7,149 nucleotides of DNA from JASHVB01 sp036489395 (GCA_036489395.1 DASXFW010000202.1:1-7149), one strand, 5' to 3'. Shown: positions 1 through 4,868, counted from the stretch's first letter. Program-made: numbers and translations. The notes: generated by a model from the letters alone, not told the origin.

Positions 1-76
1 GAGCCGGATGCGGGAGAACCGCCAGTCCGGTTCGGAGGGAGGGGGAGGCGGGACAACCGTCTCTCCCTACCCCTAT
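1..76 (+). mobile_element. Group II intron, 3' end only (domains V and VI)
   Basis: The first 33 bases fold as group II intron domain V. Bases 1-8 pair with 26-33, an upper stem pairs 10-13 with 19-22, bases 23-24 form the expected two-base bulge, and the catalytic AGC triad is at 2-4. Domain VI follows: bases 37-51 pair with 57-72 around a short loop (52-56), and all fifteen pairs are Watson-Crick or G-U. The only unpaired base in the 3' strand is A69, the expected branch-point adenosine. It lies 7 bases before T76, and the element ends in AT, fitting the group II 3' terminus (AY). The 3' splice site is therefore placed after 76. The intron body and any reverse transcriptase/maturase gene lie upstream of the window, so class and activity cannot be judged. 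The call rests on family structure rules checked by hand. Confidence 0.9.
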
Positions 77-121
77 CACGCACGATCGTGCATGCCGCGT
101 TTTTCGCTGTACCGAGGTCCG

Positions 122-180
122 TGCGTGGATGGCCGGGTCAATCCTCGGGTCAAGCCCAAGGACATGGCCCGGCCATGACG
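122..180. repeat. Degenerate intergenic palindromic repeat
   Basis: ATGGCCGGG at 129-137 is matched by its exact reverse complement CCCGGCCAT at 168-176. The right arm is itself a short palindrome (163-177). Between the arms, GGGTCAA occurs twice, 12 bases apart. This resembles a palindromic repeat that I recall as frequent between genes in alphaproteobacterial genomes. That recognition is from memory and was not searched. Its location just after the intron end suggests a repeat-rich, gene-poor segment. Confidence 0.55.
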
Positions 181-434
181 GGAAATGTCGATGCCGCATG
201 CGCCAAAACTTACGGCCCCTGGTAGAATTCTTCACGCTGCCGGCGGTGAGATGCGTCTCCACGGTCGTGGACCTTACGGCAACTGCAATGATCTCGCGCA
301 TCCTTCACGCGCGGGATTGTTCTCGATCAGGAAATTCCCTGCCAACGTGAGCGTAATTGCTGCACATGCGAACAGTCTTGCCGGAAAATAATTTTTTATC
401 CTAATGGTGTTATGATCTGGACAAGCGGTCGGCC
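181..434. other. Intergenic stretch without a convincing gene
   Basis: Short overlapping open frames cover this stretch (129-350 and 185-391, both +). Neither shows a family motif, good ribosome binding site or convincing protein-like composition. Together with the repeat at 122-180, the 358 bases between the intron end and the first gene hold no gene I can support. A perfect 12-bp palindrome lies at 80-91, four bases after the intron end. The final 50 bases become clearly AT-rich and probably carry the promoter of the next gene. Confidence 0.5.
378..416 (+). promoter_or_regulatory. Putative promoter region of the SGNH esterase gene
   Basis: An AT-rich island (about 384-418) stands out from GC-rich surroundings just before the esterase gene. 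TATGAT at 411-416 matches a -10 hexamer in five of six positions. A TTGCCG at 378-383 resembles a -35 but is too far from that -10; it is 18 bases from the weaker TAATGG at 402-407. If TATGAT is used, transcription would start near 423, only about 12 bases before the GTG at 435. This would favour a near-leaderless message or use of a downstream ATG. Confidence 0.35.
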
Positions 435-1235
435 GTGCGCTTCAACGCACGCATGGGCAATATCACGTTTGGTTTACCCGGGCTTCGTCTGCCACGTGGT
501 GCTATGCTCGCTTGCGCCTTGATGCTGCCGTGGTTGTTGCCCGCATGGGCCGACTCGCTCTGCCCTGCCGTGCCGCCTCTGCCCGCGCTGAACCTGCCCC
601 ATCTGCGCGCTGCGTTGAAACGCGGCACCGAGGGCGTGATCGTCGCCCTTGGTTCGTCGTCCACGCACGGCAATATGGCATCCGATACCGCGCATACCTA
701 TCCGGCCGTGCTGCAGGCTGCCCTGTCGCGCGCCCTGCCGCATGCGCATATCGCCGTAATCAACCGTGGCATCGGCGGCCAGGACGCGAGGGAAGAACTC
801 GCTCGCCTCCAGACCGACGTGATCGCTGTCCGGCCGCAACTGGTGATCTGGCAGGTCGGTGCGAACGGCGCCCTGCGCAACGTTGATCCTGCGGCATTTC
901 GTCGCATGGTGACCACCGGCGTCGCGGCACTGCATGACGCCGGCATCGATGTCGTGCTGATGGACAACCAGCACTCGCCCCGCATCGATGCCGCGCCGGA
1001 GCACCGCGCGCTTGACGACGCGCTGGCACAGGTCGCCACCGCGACGGGCGCCAGCTTGTTCCCCCGCTCCCGCCTGATGCGCGAATGGGGGGAGGAAGGT
1101 GCGCCGCCGATCGAGTTCGTCGCGACCGACGGCCTGCACCACAACGACCGCGGCTACACCTGCGTCGCGCGATCCGTCGCTCAGGAGATCGCCGCCGCGC
1201 TGGCCGAGGCGCCCGCGCTGTCCGCCAGCCGTTAG
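435..1235 (+). CDS. Secreted SGNH/GDSL-family hydrolase (esterase/lipase-like)
   Basis: A 266-residue protein with the ordered SGNH blocks. Block I is GSSST (73-77, nucleophile Ser75), the block II glycine is in NRGIGG (110-115), and block III is GAN at 142-144. Block V is DGLH (232-235), giving Asp232 and His235. The family hydrolyses esters of lipids, acylated sugars or cell-wall components; the substrate is unknown here. Residues 24-39 form a hydrophobic signal-peptide core ending AWA before Asp40, so export to the periplasm is likely. The mature protein has exactly two cysteines (43 and 243), near its two ends, which could form a disulfide. The start is uncertain: GTG at 435 has no clear Shine-Dalgarno site; ATG at 453 would keep a signal peptide with basic residues, while ATG at 504 leaves the core without positive charges. 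It stands alone, followed by a palindromic element. Confidence 0.85.
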   Translation: MRFNARMGNITFGLPGLRLPRGAMLACALMLPWLLPAWADSLCPAVPPLPALNLPHLRAALKRGTEGVIVALGSSSTHGNMASDTAHTYPAVLQAALSRALPHAHIAVINRGIGGQDAREELARLQTDVIAVRPQLVIWQVGANGALRNVDPAAFRRMVTTGVAALHDAGIDVVLMDNQHSPRIDAAPEHRALDDALAQVATATGASLFPRSRLMREWGEEGAPPIEFVATDGLHHNDRGYTCVARSVAQEIAAALAEAPALSASR

Positions 1236-1265
1236 GGCGCGCTGACCGAGGGCGCAGTCGCCGGA

Positions 1266-1512
1266 GGCCTGTATCTAACCAGAAACAACGTCCCCCCTCC
1301 CCTTGAGGGAGGGGTTGGGGGAGGGGTGCGAGGGAGGGGTTGGGGGAGGGGTGCGAGGGAGGGGTTGGGGGAGGGGTGCGTTCGTCCACTGACCGCGGAT
1401 GTACGCACCCCTCCCCCAACCCCTCCCTCAAGGGGAGGGGGGACCTACGCTCCGGCCGCGGCCGTTTCATCCAGTCGCGGGTCGGCCGCCGACGGCCGGT
1501 GGCATCTCGCAA
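1266..1512 (-). mobile_element. Composite palindromic element, copy A (MITE-like)
   Basis: The core is a perfect 41-base inverted repeat: 1290-1330 against 1404-1444. The downstream flank 1445-1512 matches, in reverse complement, the segment preceding the hairpin of copy B (about 3392-3455). Shared blocks include GTTTCATCCAGTCGCGGGTC, GGCCGGTGGCA and CTCGCAA. The left flank (about 1266-1289) also resembles the reverse complement of bases after copy B's hairpin (GGCCTG, AGAAACAA). Copy A is thus the same unit in opposite orientation, with its terminal CTCGCAATGACA eroded to CTCGCAA at 1506-1512. No transposase is present, so movement would need one acting in trans. It lies 55 bp after the esterase stop and could also act as that gene's transcription terminator. 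Confidence 0.75.
1306..1380 (+). repeat. Three exact 25-bp tandem repeats, G-rich
   Basis: The 25-base unit beginning AGGGAGGGGTTGGGGG occurs three times without a mismatch at 1306-1330, 1331-1355 and 1356-1380. Only the first unit belongs to the 41-base hairpin arm; the opposing arm (1404-1444) has a single unit, as does copy B. The extra two units therefore look like a one-sided expansion by replication slippage. Each unit contains four G-runs of three or more separated by 1-2 base loops, which fits a G-quadruplex motif on the plus strand. Confidence 0.9.
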
Positions 1513-1587
1513 CCAAACGAAGCGCCCGTGCCGGATGAGTGCGTCCTGGCGCGCTCATTCTGATCCGGAATGCGCCACCGAGGTTTC

Positions 1588-1634
1588 GAATCAGGAACCG
1601 TTCGGCGGATAATCCCCGCGTGCAACGCGGGGAG
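1588..1634 (+). promoter_or_regulatory. Putative promoter, GANTC site and SD-masking hairpin of the CHAP gene
   Basis: GATAAT at 1608-1613 matches the -10 consensus in five of six positions; no good -35 is seen. GAATC at 1588-1592 is a GANTC (CcrM methylation) site where the -35 region would be, the placement expected of a GcrA-responsive promoter. CCCCGCG at 1614-1620 and CGCGGGG at 1626-1632 form a perfect 7-bp stem around TGCAA. Its right arm includes the GGGG of the ribosome binding site (GGGGAG, 1629-1634). The two readings conflict, because initiation from this -10 near 1620 would remove the left arm from the RNA. The hairpin matters only if transcription starts further upstream. Confidence 0.4.
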
Positions 1635-1638
1635 ACGA

Positions 1639-2181
1639 ATGCCGCGCATCCCGATCCTGCTGCTTGGATTGCTCGCCCTGTCCGCCTGCGCAACGCGCCC
1701 CCCCGGCAGCGGCGCGTATCTCGGCGGCTATGTCGGCGGCCAGGTGGATGCGGAATGCGCGCCGTTCGCCCGCGCCCTCAGCGGCGTTCGCCTGTGGGGC
1801 GAAGCGGCAGATTGGTGGCAGGAGGCAAGCGGCCGCTACGGCCGACTGCGCGCGCCGGAAGTCGGCAGCGTGCTGGTGCTGCGCCGCTCCGGCCGCTTGC
1901 CGGATGGCCACGTCGCGGTCGTCTCACGCGTGCTGTCCGCGCGGCAAATCCTGGTGACGCAGGCCAACTGGGTGCACCACCGCGTCACCGAGGACCAGCC
2001 GGTCATCGACATCTCCGCCGACAACGACTGGAGCCTGGTCCGCGTCTGGTGGCCGCCGGCGGACCAGATGGGCGTGACGGAATATCCCGCCTACGGCTTC
2101 ATCCTCCCCGCCCGCCCGGCCTCGCACGACCAGCTTATCGCCGCGACGCCACGGGCGATCCGCAGCCTGACTGGCGGCTGA
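1639..2181 (+). CDS. CHAP-domain lipoprotein, probable peptidoglycan amidase/endopeptidase
   Basis: A 180-residue protein. The ATG at 1639 is preceded by a good ribosome binding site (GGGGAG, 1629-1634). Residues 1-17 are a lipoprotein signal ending in the lipobox LSAC, with Cys17 as the lipidated residue. Asp is absent at +2, so sorting to the outer membrane is plausible. The rest is a compact CHAP (NlpC/P60-like) domain with catalytic Cys40 in ECAPFAR, His91 in DGHVAVV and a polar third residue, Asn110, in QANW. The conserved spacing suggests an active enzyme. CHAP enzymes cut peptide or amide bonds in peptidoglycan, and a small anchored version would act on the wall from the envelope. The gene converges on gcrA with 3 bp between stops and no visible terminator, so the transcripts could overlap. 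The cell-wall role is inferred from the family. Confidence 0.87.
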   Translation: MPRIPILLLGLLALSACATRPPGSGAYLGGYVGGQVDAECAPFARALSGVRLWGEAADWWQEASGRYGRLRAPEVGSVLVLRRSGRLPDGHVAVVSRVLSARQILVTQANWVHHRVTEDQPVIDISADNDWSLVRVWWPPADQMGVTEYPAYGFILPARPASHDQLIAATPRAIRSLTGG

Positions 2182-2184
2182 GGC

Positions 2185-2697
2185 TCAGGCGGCGTCCTCC
2201 CGCCGGTCGCGCACCTTCACGTAGGCAAGCTGCGCATGGTCTGCGCAGTACGGCTTGCCGGGTACCGACTCGGCATCGCAGAAGCGGAAGCTGCGTGTGC
2301 CCGGCTCGCCAATCGGCCAGCAGCAGGTGATGACGCGGCCATATGGGCGCGGCGGCGGCGGCGCCACGCGCGGCGCCGGCGGCACCGGTGTCGGCCGCGG
2401 CGCGACGTGGACCGGCGCCATGACCGGCCGCGGCATTGAGTGCGCCGCGGCGCCGAACCCGGTCGAGGCCAGCGGCGGCAGTGTCGGGCCGGCCATCCGG
2501 CGCATCGGTGCCCGCGGCACCAGGCCAGGATCGCCCTCGCGGCGGATCGGCGATGGCCGGGCGCTCAGGTCCAATCGATGGGCCTTGCCAACCACTGCGT
2601 TCTTCGACACCCCAAGCCTGCGACCGATCTCGGCGGTGGAATGCCCCTCCGCCCAGAGTTCGCGCAGCCTGACGATGGTTTCCTCGGCCCACTCCAT
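2185..2697 (-). CDS. gcrA: GcrA cell-cycle regulator
   Basis: A 170-residue protein with both GcrA hallmarks. The N-terminal helix-turn-helix (1-45) contains LWAEGHSTAEIGRRLGVSKN followed by AVVGKAHRL. The conserved C-terminal segment (125-160) has CWPIGEPG, FRFC, GKPYC and HAQLAYV; it carries four cysteines (125, 126, 140, 151) and a histidine (154). A proline/alanine-rich linker (about 86-119) joins them, consistent with the usual architecture. In Caulobacter, GcrA binds sigma-70 RNA polymerase and stimulates promoters with methylated GANTC sites, linking transcription to replication-dependent methylation. The ATG at 2697 is preferred over upstream starts in the same frame because it begins the conserved domain and follows GGGGGGAGA (2713-2705). 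The long linker is rich in Pro, Arg and Ala, typical of GC-rich genomes. Confidence 0.95.
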   Translation of the reverse strand: MEWAEETIVRLRELWAEGHSTAEIGRRLGVSKNAVVGKAHRLDLSARPSPIRREGDPGLVPRAPMRRMAGPTLPPLASTGFGAAAHSMPRPVMAPVHVAPRPTPVPPAPRVAPPPPRPYGRVITCCWPIGEPGTRSFRFCDAESVPGKPYCADHAQLAYVKVRDRREDAA

Positions 2698-2832
2698 ATT
2701 GTGGTCTCCCCCCGCGGTCCAACCACAACATACAGTTGGTTTGCCCGCCGGCTCAACGGCCGATTCGGGGGGGAGCACAAAAAGTTGTGGACAAGTCGGG
2801 GGACGACCACAAAGTCTGGTTGAATCGAGTCC
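2698..2832 (-). promoter_or_regulatory. gcrA leader: GANTC cluster, DnaA-box-like site, two inverted repeats
   Basis: This 135-bp gap upstream of gcrA holds three GANTC sites: 2762-2766, 2822-2826 and 2827-2831, the last two abutting. On the minus strand TTGTCCACA (2794-2786) differs from the DnaA box TTWTNCACA at one position. Two inverted repeats share the core TTGTGG/CCACAA: 2699-2705 with 2722-2728 (seven pairs) and 2785-2790 with 2807-2812 (six pairs). Each has a 16-base spacer, with centres 85 bp apart. In RNA the first would form a hairpin one base before the AUG, holding the ribosome binding site in its loop. In Caulobacter, gcrA is activated by DnaA and repressed by CtrA, which makes a DnaA site plausible. 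No clear -35/-10 pair is visible. Confidence 0.5.
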
Positions 2833-3342
2833 CTACCCCAGTGCCGCCAGGTTGCCCGCGACCGCCCGGGTGGTCGGGTGCTCCGGACCCAGCGCCGCGG
2901 TGTAAATGCCCAGCGCGTATTCCAGCGCCGCCCGCGCGGAGACCGAGTCACCCAGGTCCCGCAACACGCCGGCCAGATTGTTGGCATCGCGGCCGACGCT
3001 GGGATGCTGCGGCCCCTGCGTCCGCTCGTCGATCGCCAGCGCCCGTTCGAACACCGAATACGCCACCTCCAGGTCGCCGGCGTCGTGCAGCACCAGCCCG
3101 AGATGATTGAGATCGGTCGCGACCTCCGGGTGCTCCGGCCCATGTTCCTGGGTGTGCAGCGCGCGGGCGCGCTCCAGCAGCGCCGTCGCATCCACGAAGT
3201 CGCCCAGGTCGTGGACGATCCGCCCGAGCGCTCGCAGATCGTCGGCGAGAGCCGGGTCGTCCGGTCCCAGTTCGGCCTGGCGTTGCTCGATCAGGCGTTC
3301 CAGCTCGGCGCGCGTGGCGCGCAGTTCGGCGGGCGAAGGCAT
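2833..3342 (-). CDS. Small TPR-repeat protein (kinesin-light-chain-type repeats)
   Basis: A 169-residue protein. After a charged N-terminal helix (1-25) come three repeats of exactly 42 residues, starting at Gly26, Gly68 and Gly110. Each begins GP(D/E/Q)(D/H)P, followed by the paired helices of a TPR (for example LGRIVHDLGDFVDATALLER). A fourth repeat starts at Gly152 and stops after 18 residues, inside its first helix. The 42-residue TPR_10/TPR_12 type mediates protein-protein contacts. No catalytic domain, signal peptide or membrane segment is seen, so it is presumably a cytoplasmic adaptor. The ATG at 3342 has a weak AAGGTG upstream. The incomplete final repeat raises the possibility of a fragment of a longer repeat protein, though short stand-alone members exist. 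It could be transcribed with gcrA, 135 bp downstream. The partner is unknown. Confidence 0.8.
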   Translation of the reverse strand: MPSPAELRATRAELERLIEQRQAELGPDDPALADDLRALGRIVHDLGDFVDATALLERARALHTQEHGPEHPEVATDLNHLGLVLHDAGDLEVAYSVFERALAIDERTQGPQHPSVGRDANNLAGVLRDLGDSVSARAALEYALGIYTAALGPEHPTTRAVAGNLAALG

Positions 3343-3455
3343 GCGCTACACCTTGCCCGCGGTGCGGGATGCGTCAAGACGTGCGCTTGTCATTGCGAGT
3401 TGCCACCGGCCGGGGGCGGACCCGCGACTGGATGAAACGTCGGCGGCTTGACGTA

Positions 3456-3564
3456 GGTTCTCCCCTCCCCTTGAGGGAGGGGTTGGGGGAGGGGTGCGTA
3501 CATTCACTGACCGCGGATGTACGCACCCCTCCCCCAACCCCTCCCTCAAGGGGAGGGGGGAACC
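3456..3564. repeat. Large hairpin, 46-bp arms with one mismatch
   Basis: Bases 3456-3501 pair with 3519-3564 around a 17-base loop; the only mismatch is T3461. The arms carry the same CCCCTCCCCTTGAGGGAGGG core as copy A, and the loop shares CACTGACCGCGGAT with it. Near-perfect arm matching in both copies, with a conserved loop, implies recent spread or active maintenance of pairing. Confidence 0.9.
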
Positions 3565-3576
3565 TTGTTTCTTGTC

Positions 3577-3629
3577 AGGCCGCCTGGCCGAAGCAATCCC
3601 CCGGGGAGATTGCTTCGCCCAGGCGGCCT
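3577..3629 (-). terminator. Hairpin repeat, possible terminator of the HSL-type esterase gene
   Basis: AGGCCGCCTGGCCGAAGCAATC (3577-3598, 22 bases) pairs with 3608-3629 with a single mismatch; the 9-base loop is CCCCGGGGA. It lies 18 bases past the esterase stop, read on the minus strand, where a strong stem would act as a transcript end. No U-run follows, so it is not a textbook intrinsic terminator. It is a copy of a widespread intergenic repeat type (TCATTGCGAG...GAAGCAATC). Its left side appears to have lost ATTGCG relative to the related copy at 7093-7128. Confidence 0.5.
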
Positions 3630-3647
3630 CGCAATGACAGAGGGCGG

Positions 3648-4607
3648 CTACTCCGGCCGCGGCGGCGGCCACAGCGCCTTCTTCAGCACCGCGCCCATCA
3701 TGTCGATTGCCACGTCAGCCGCGCGGATGATCCGCCCCATGCTCATGAAGCCATGCGGCTGGTCGGAGAAATGCATGTGCGTCACCCGTACACCCTCACG
3801 CTCCAGCCGGCGTGCATAAGCGATGCCCTCGTCGCACAGCGGATCGTACGCGCAGGTCAGCACCAGCGCCTGCGCGGTGCCGGCCAGATCCACCGCGCGC
3901 AGCGGCGAGGCGCGCCAGTCGCGCTCATCGTCGCGGCCGCGCATGTAATGATTGATGAACCAGCGCATCGTCGCCGATGTCAGCGGCACGCCTCCGGTGA
4001 TGGTCTGCGACGACACGGTGGTCATCATCATGTCGGTCGCCGGATAGATCAGCAGTTGGAACACGAGCGGCGGCAGCGTGCCGTCGCGCGCCATCAGCGC
4101 CATCACCGCGGCCAGGTTGCCGCCGGCGGAGTCACCACCGACCGCGACACGCGATGCGTCGATGCCGAGCGAGTCCGCGTTGGCGATCGCCCAACGCGTG
4201 GCCGCCGCGCTGTCATCGACCGACGCGGGGAATTTGTGTTCTGGCGCCATGCGGTAATCCACCGACACCACGCGACAGCGCGCGATATTGGCGAAGCGCC
4301 GGCACACCACGTCGTGCGAGTCGAGGTCTCCCAATAGCCAGCCGCCGCCGTGGTAGTAGATCAGGGCTGGAAGTTTGTCGGTGGCGCCGGTGTCCAGGCC
4401 GCGGTACAGGCGCAGCTTTATATCGCCGTGCGGGCCGGGCGCGGCGAGGTTGCGCACCTCCGCCACGTCTTCCGGCTGAGGCTGCAGGATCCTGCGGCTG
4501 TTGCTGTAGGCTTGGCGGGCTTCGTCGGGGGTTAGAGTCTCGAACGGCGGCCGGCCCGCCGCGCGGATCATGTCGATGACGAGCTGGGCGTCGGGGTCTA
4601 GCGGCAT
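3648..4607 (-). CDS. HSL-family alpha/beta hydrolase (carboxylesterase)
   Basis: A 319-residue protein, a usual length for bacterial hormone-sensitive-lipase-type esterases (alpha/beta hydrolase fold-3). The oxyanion-hole motif HGGGW is at 86-90. The nucleophile elbow GDSAGG has Ser160, catalytic Asp255 is in DPLCDEG, and His285 is in QPHGF. The GDSAG form defines one of the two main HSL subfamilies. These enzymes hydrolyse short to medium acyl esters, and some open lactones or act on terpenoid and aromatic esters. No signal peptide is seen, so it is likely cytoplasmic. The ATG at 4607 is preceded by GAGGA. The gene is third in a minus-strand series after a flavin monooxygenase and another hydrolase, but an inverted-repeat element lies upstream of it. 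It may therefore be co-transcribed or have its own promoter. Confidence 0.92.
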   Translation of the reverse strand: MPLDPDAQLVIDMIRAAGRPPFETLTPDEARQAYSNSRRILQPQPEDVAEVRNLAAPGPHGDIKLRLYRGLDTGATDKLPALIYYHGGGWLLGDLDSHDVVCRRFANIARCRVVSVDYRMAPEHKFPASVDDSAAATRWAIANADSLGIDASRVAVGGDSAGGNLAAVMALMARDGTLPPLVFQLLIYPATDMMMTTVSSQTITGGVPLTSATMRWFINHYMRGRDDERDWRASPLRAVDLAGTAQALVLTCAYDPLCDEGIAYARRLEREGVRVTHMHFSDQPHGFMSMGRIIRAADVAIDMMGAVLKKALWPPPRPE

Positions 4608-4670
4608 GCGTCTCGTTCCTCGTTATTGTGCGATCTCAGGCGGCGCTTTCCCGGTTGGCGAGGTTCCTGA

Positions 4671-4824
4671 TTTTGACACTGAGTTTCGCAGAGGCCGGCA
4701 CCGAGTTTCACAGAGAGGATTTATTGCTGGCCGAGCGGCACGACAATTCGCGCCTACGCTCGGACTCATTGAATCCCTTCTCTGCGAAACTCTGTGCCTG
4801 CCTCTGCGAAACTCTGTGTTAAAA
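4671..4824. repeat. 154-bp inverted-repeat element between two hydrolase genes
   Basis: Left arm 4671-4721 pairs with right arm 4772-4824 at roughly 85-90% identity; about 50 bases separate them. Each arm contains two copies of the 13-base unit GAGTTTC(A/G)CAGAG about 21 bases apart, so the unit occurs four times, two per strand. This resembles a widespread intergenic repeat family that I recall from many unrelated bacterial genomes (CTCTGTG...AAACTCTGTG). It occupies most of the 261-bp gap between the two hydrolase genes, starting 63 bp upstream of the esterase ATG. As RNA it would form a long stem that could attenuate or process the transcript. GANTC sites occur at 4763-4767 and 4771-4775. 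Confidence 0.8.
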
Positions 4825-4868
4825 ATGCTTGCCATGCCAACCGCACGAACTTCGCGTGACTACACCGA

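Larger units (their letters stand above)
3388..3639 (+). mobile_element. Composite palindromic element, copy B (MITE-like, 252 bp)
   Basis: The unit is bounded by perfect 12-bp inverted ends: TGTCATTGCGAG (3388-3399) and CTCGCAATGACA (3628-3639). Inside are a flank segment (3400-3455) shared with copies A and C, a large hairpin (3456-3564), and a second hairpin (3577-3629) that overlaps the right end. No open frame of its own and no obvious target-site duplication are seen. The architecture of nested palindromes without coding capacity resembles a miniature element mobilised in trans, or a compound of two older repeats. It fills most of the 305-bp gap between the TPR gene start and the end of the HSL-type esterase gene; its right end is eight bases from the esterase stop codon. 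Confidence 0.75.

Noticed and set aside
129..391. Two short overlapping plus-strand open frames (73 and 68 codons)
   Set aside because: The first starts inside a palindromic repeat. Neither has a Shine-Dalgarno site, motif or convincing composition.
1306..1380. CRISPR array
   Set aside because: The 25-bp units are directly contiguous with no spacers, are low-complexity, and no cas genes are nearby.
1290..1444. Simple intrinsic terminator for the esterase gene
   Set aside because: The hairpin may stop transcription, but its length, tandem units, lack of a U-run and recurrence with shared flanks in copy B show that it is primarily a repeat element.
2185..2778. Longer gcrA reading frame starting at 2778
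   Set aside because: The additional N-terminal residues fall outside the conserved GcrA domain and would cover the leader with its repeats. The ATG at 2697 has a good ribosome binding site and begins the conserved helix-turn-helix.
2762..2831. Replication origin
   Set aside because: There is only one imperfect DnaA-like 9-mer, no AT-rich unwinding region and no origin-linked genes. A promoter-control reading fits better.
2255..2905. Plus-strand open frames opposite gcrA
   Set aside because: They are antisense shadows of gcrA and its leader, with no protein family signature. The minus-strand GcrA motifs are decisive.
3369..4337. A 322-codon plus-strand open frame
   Set aside because: It runs through the repeat element and antisense to the HSL esterase. 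It is low-complexity and Arg/His-rich, with no motif.
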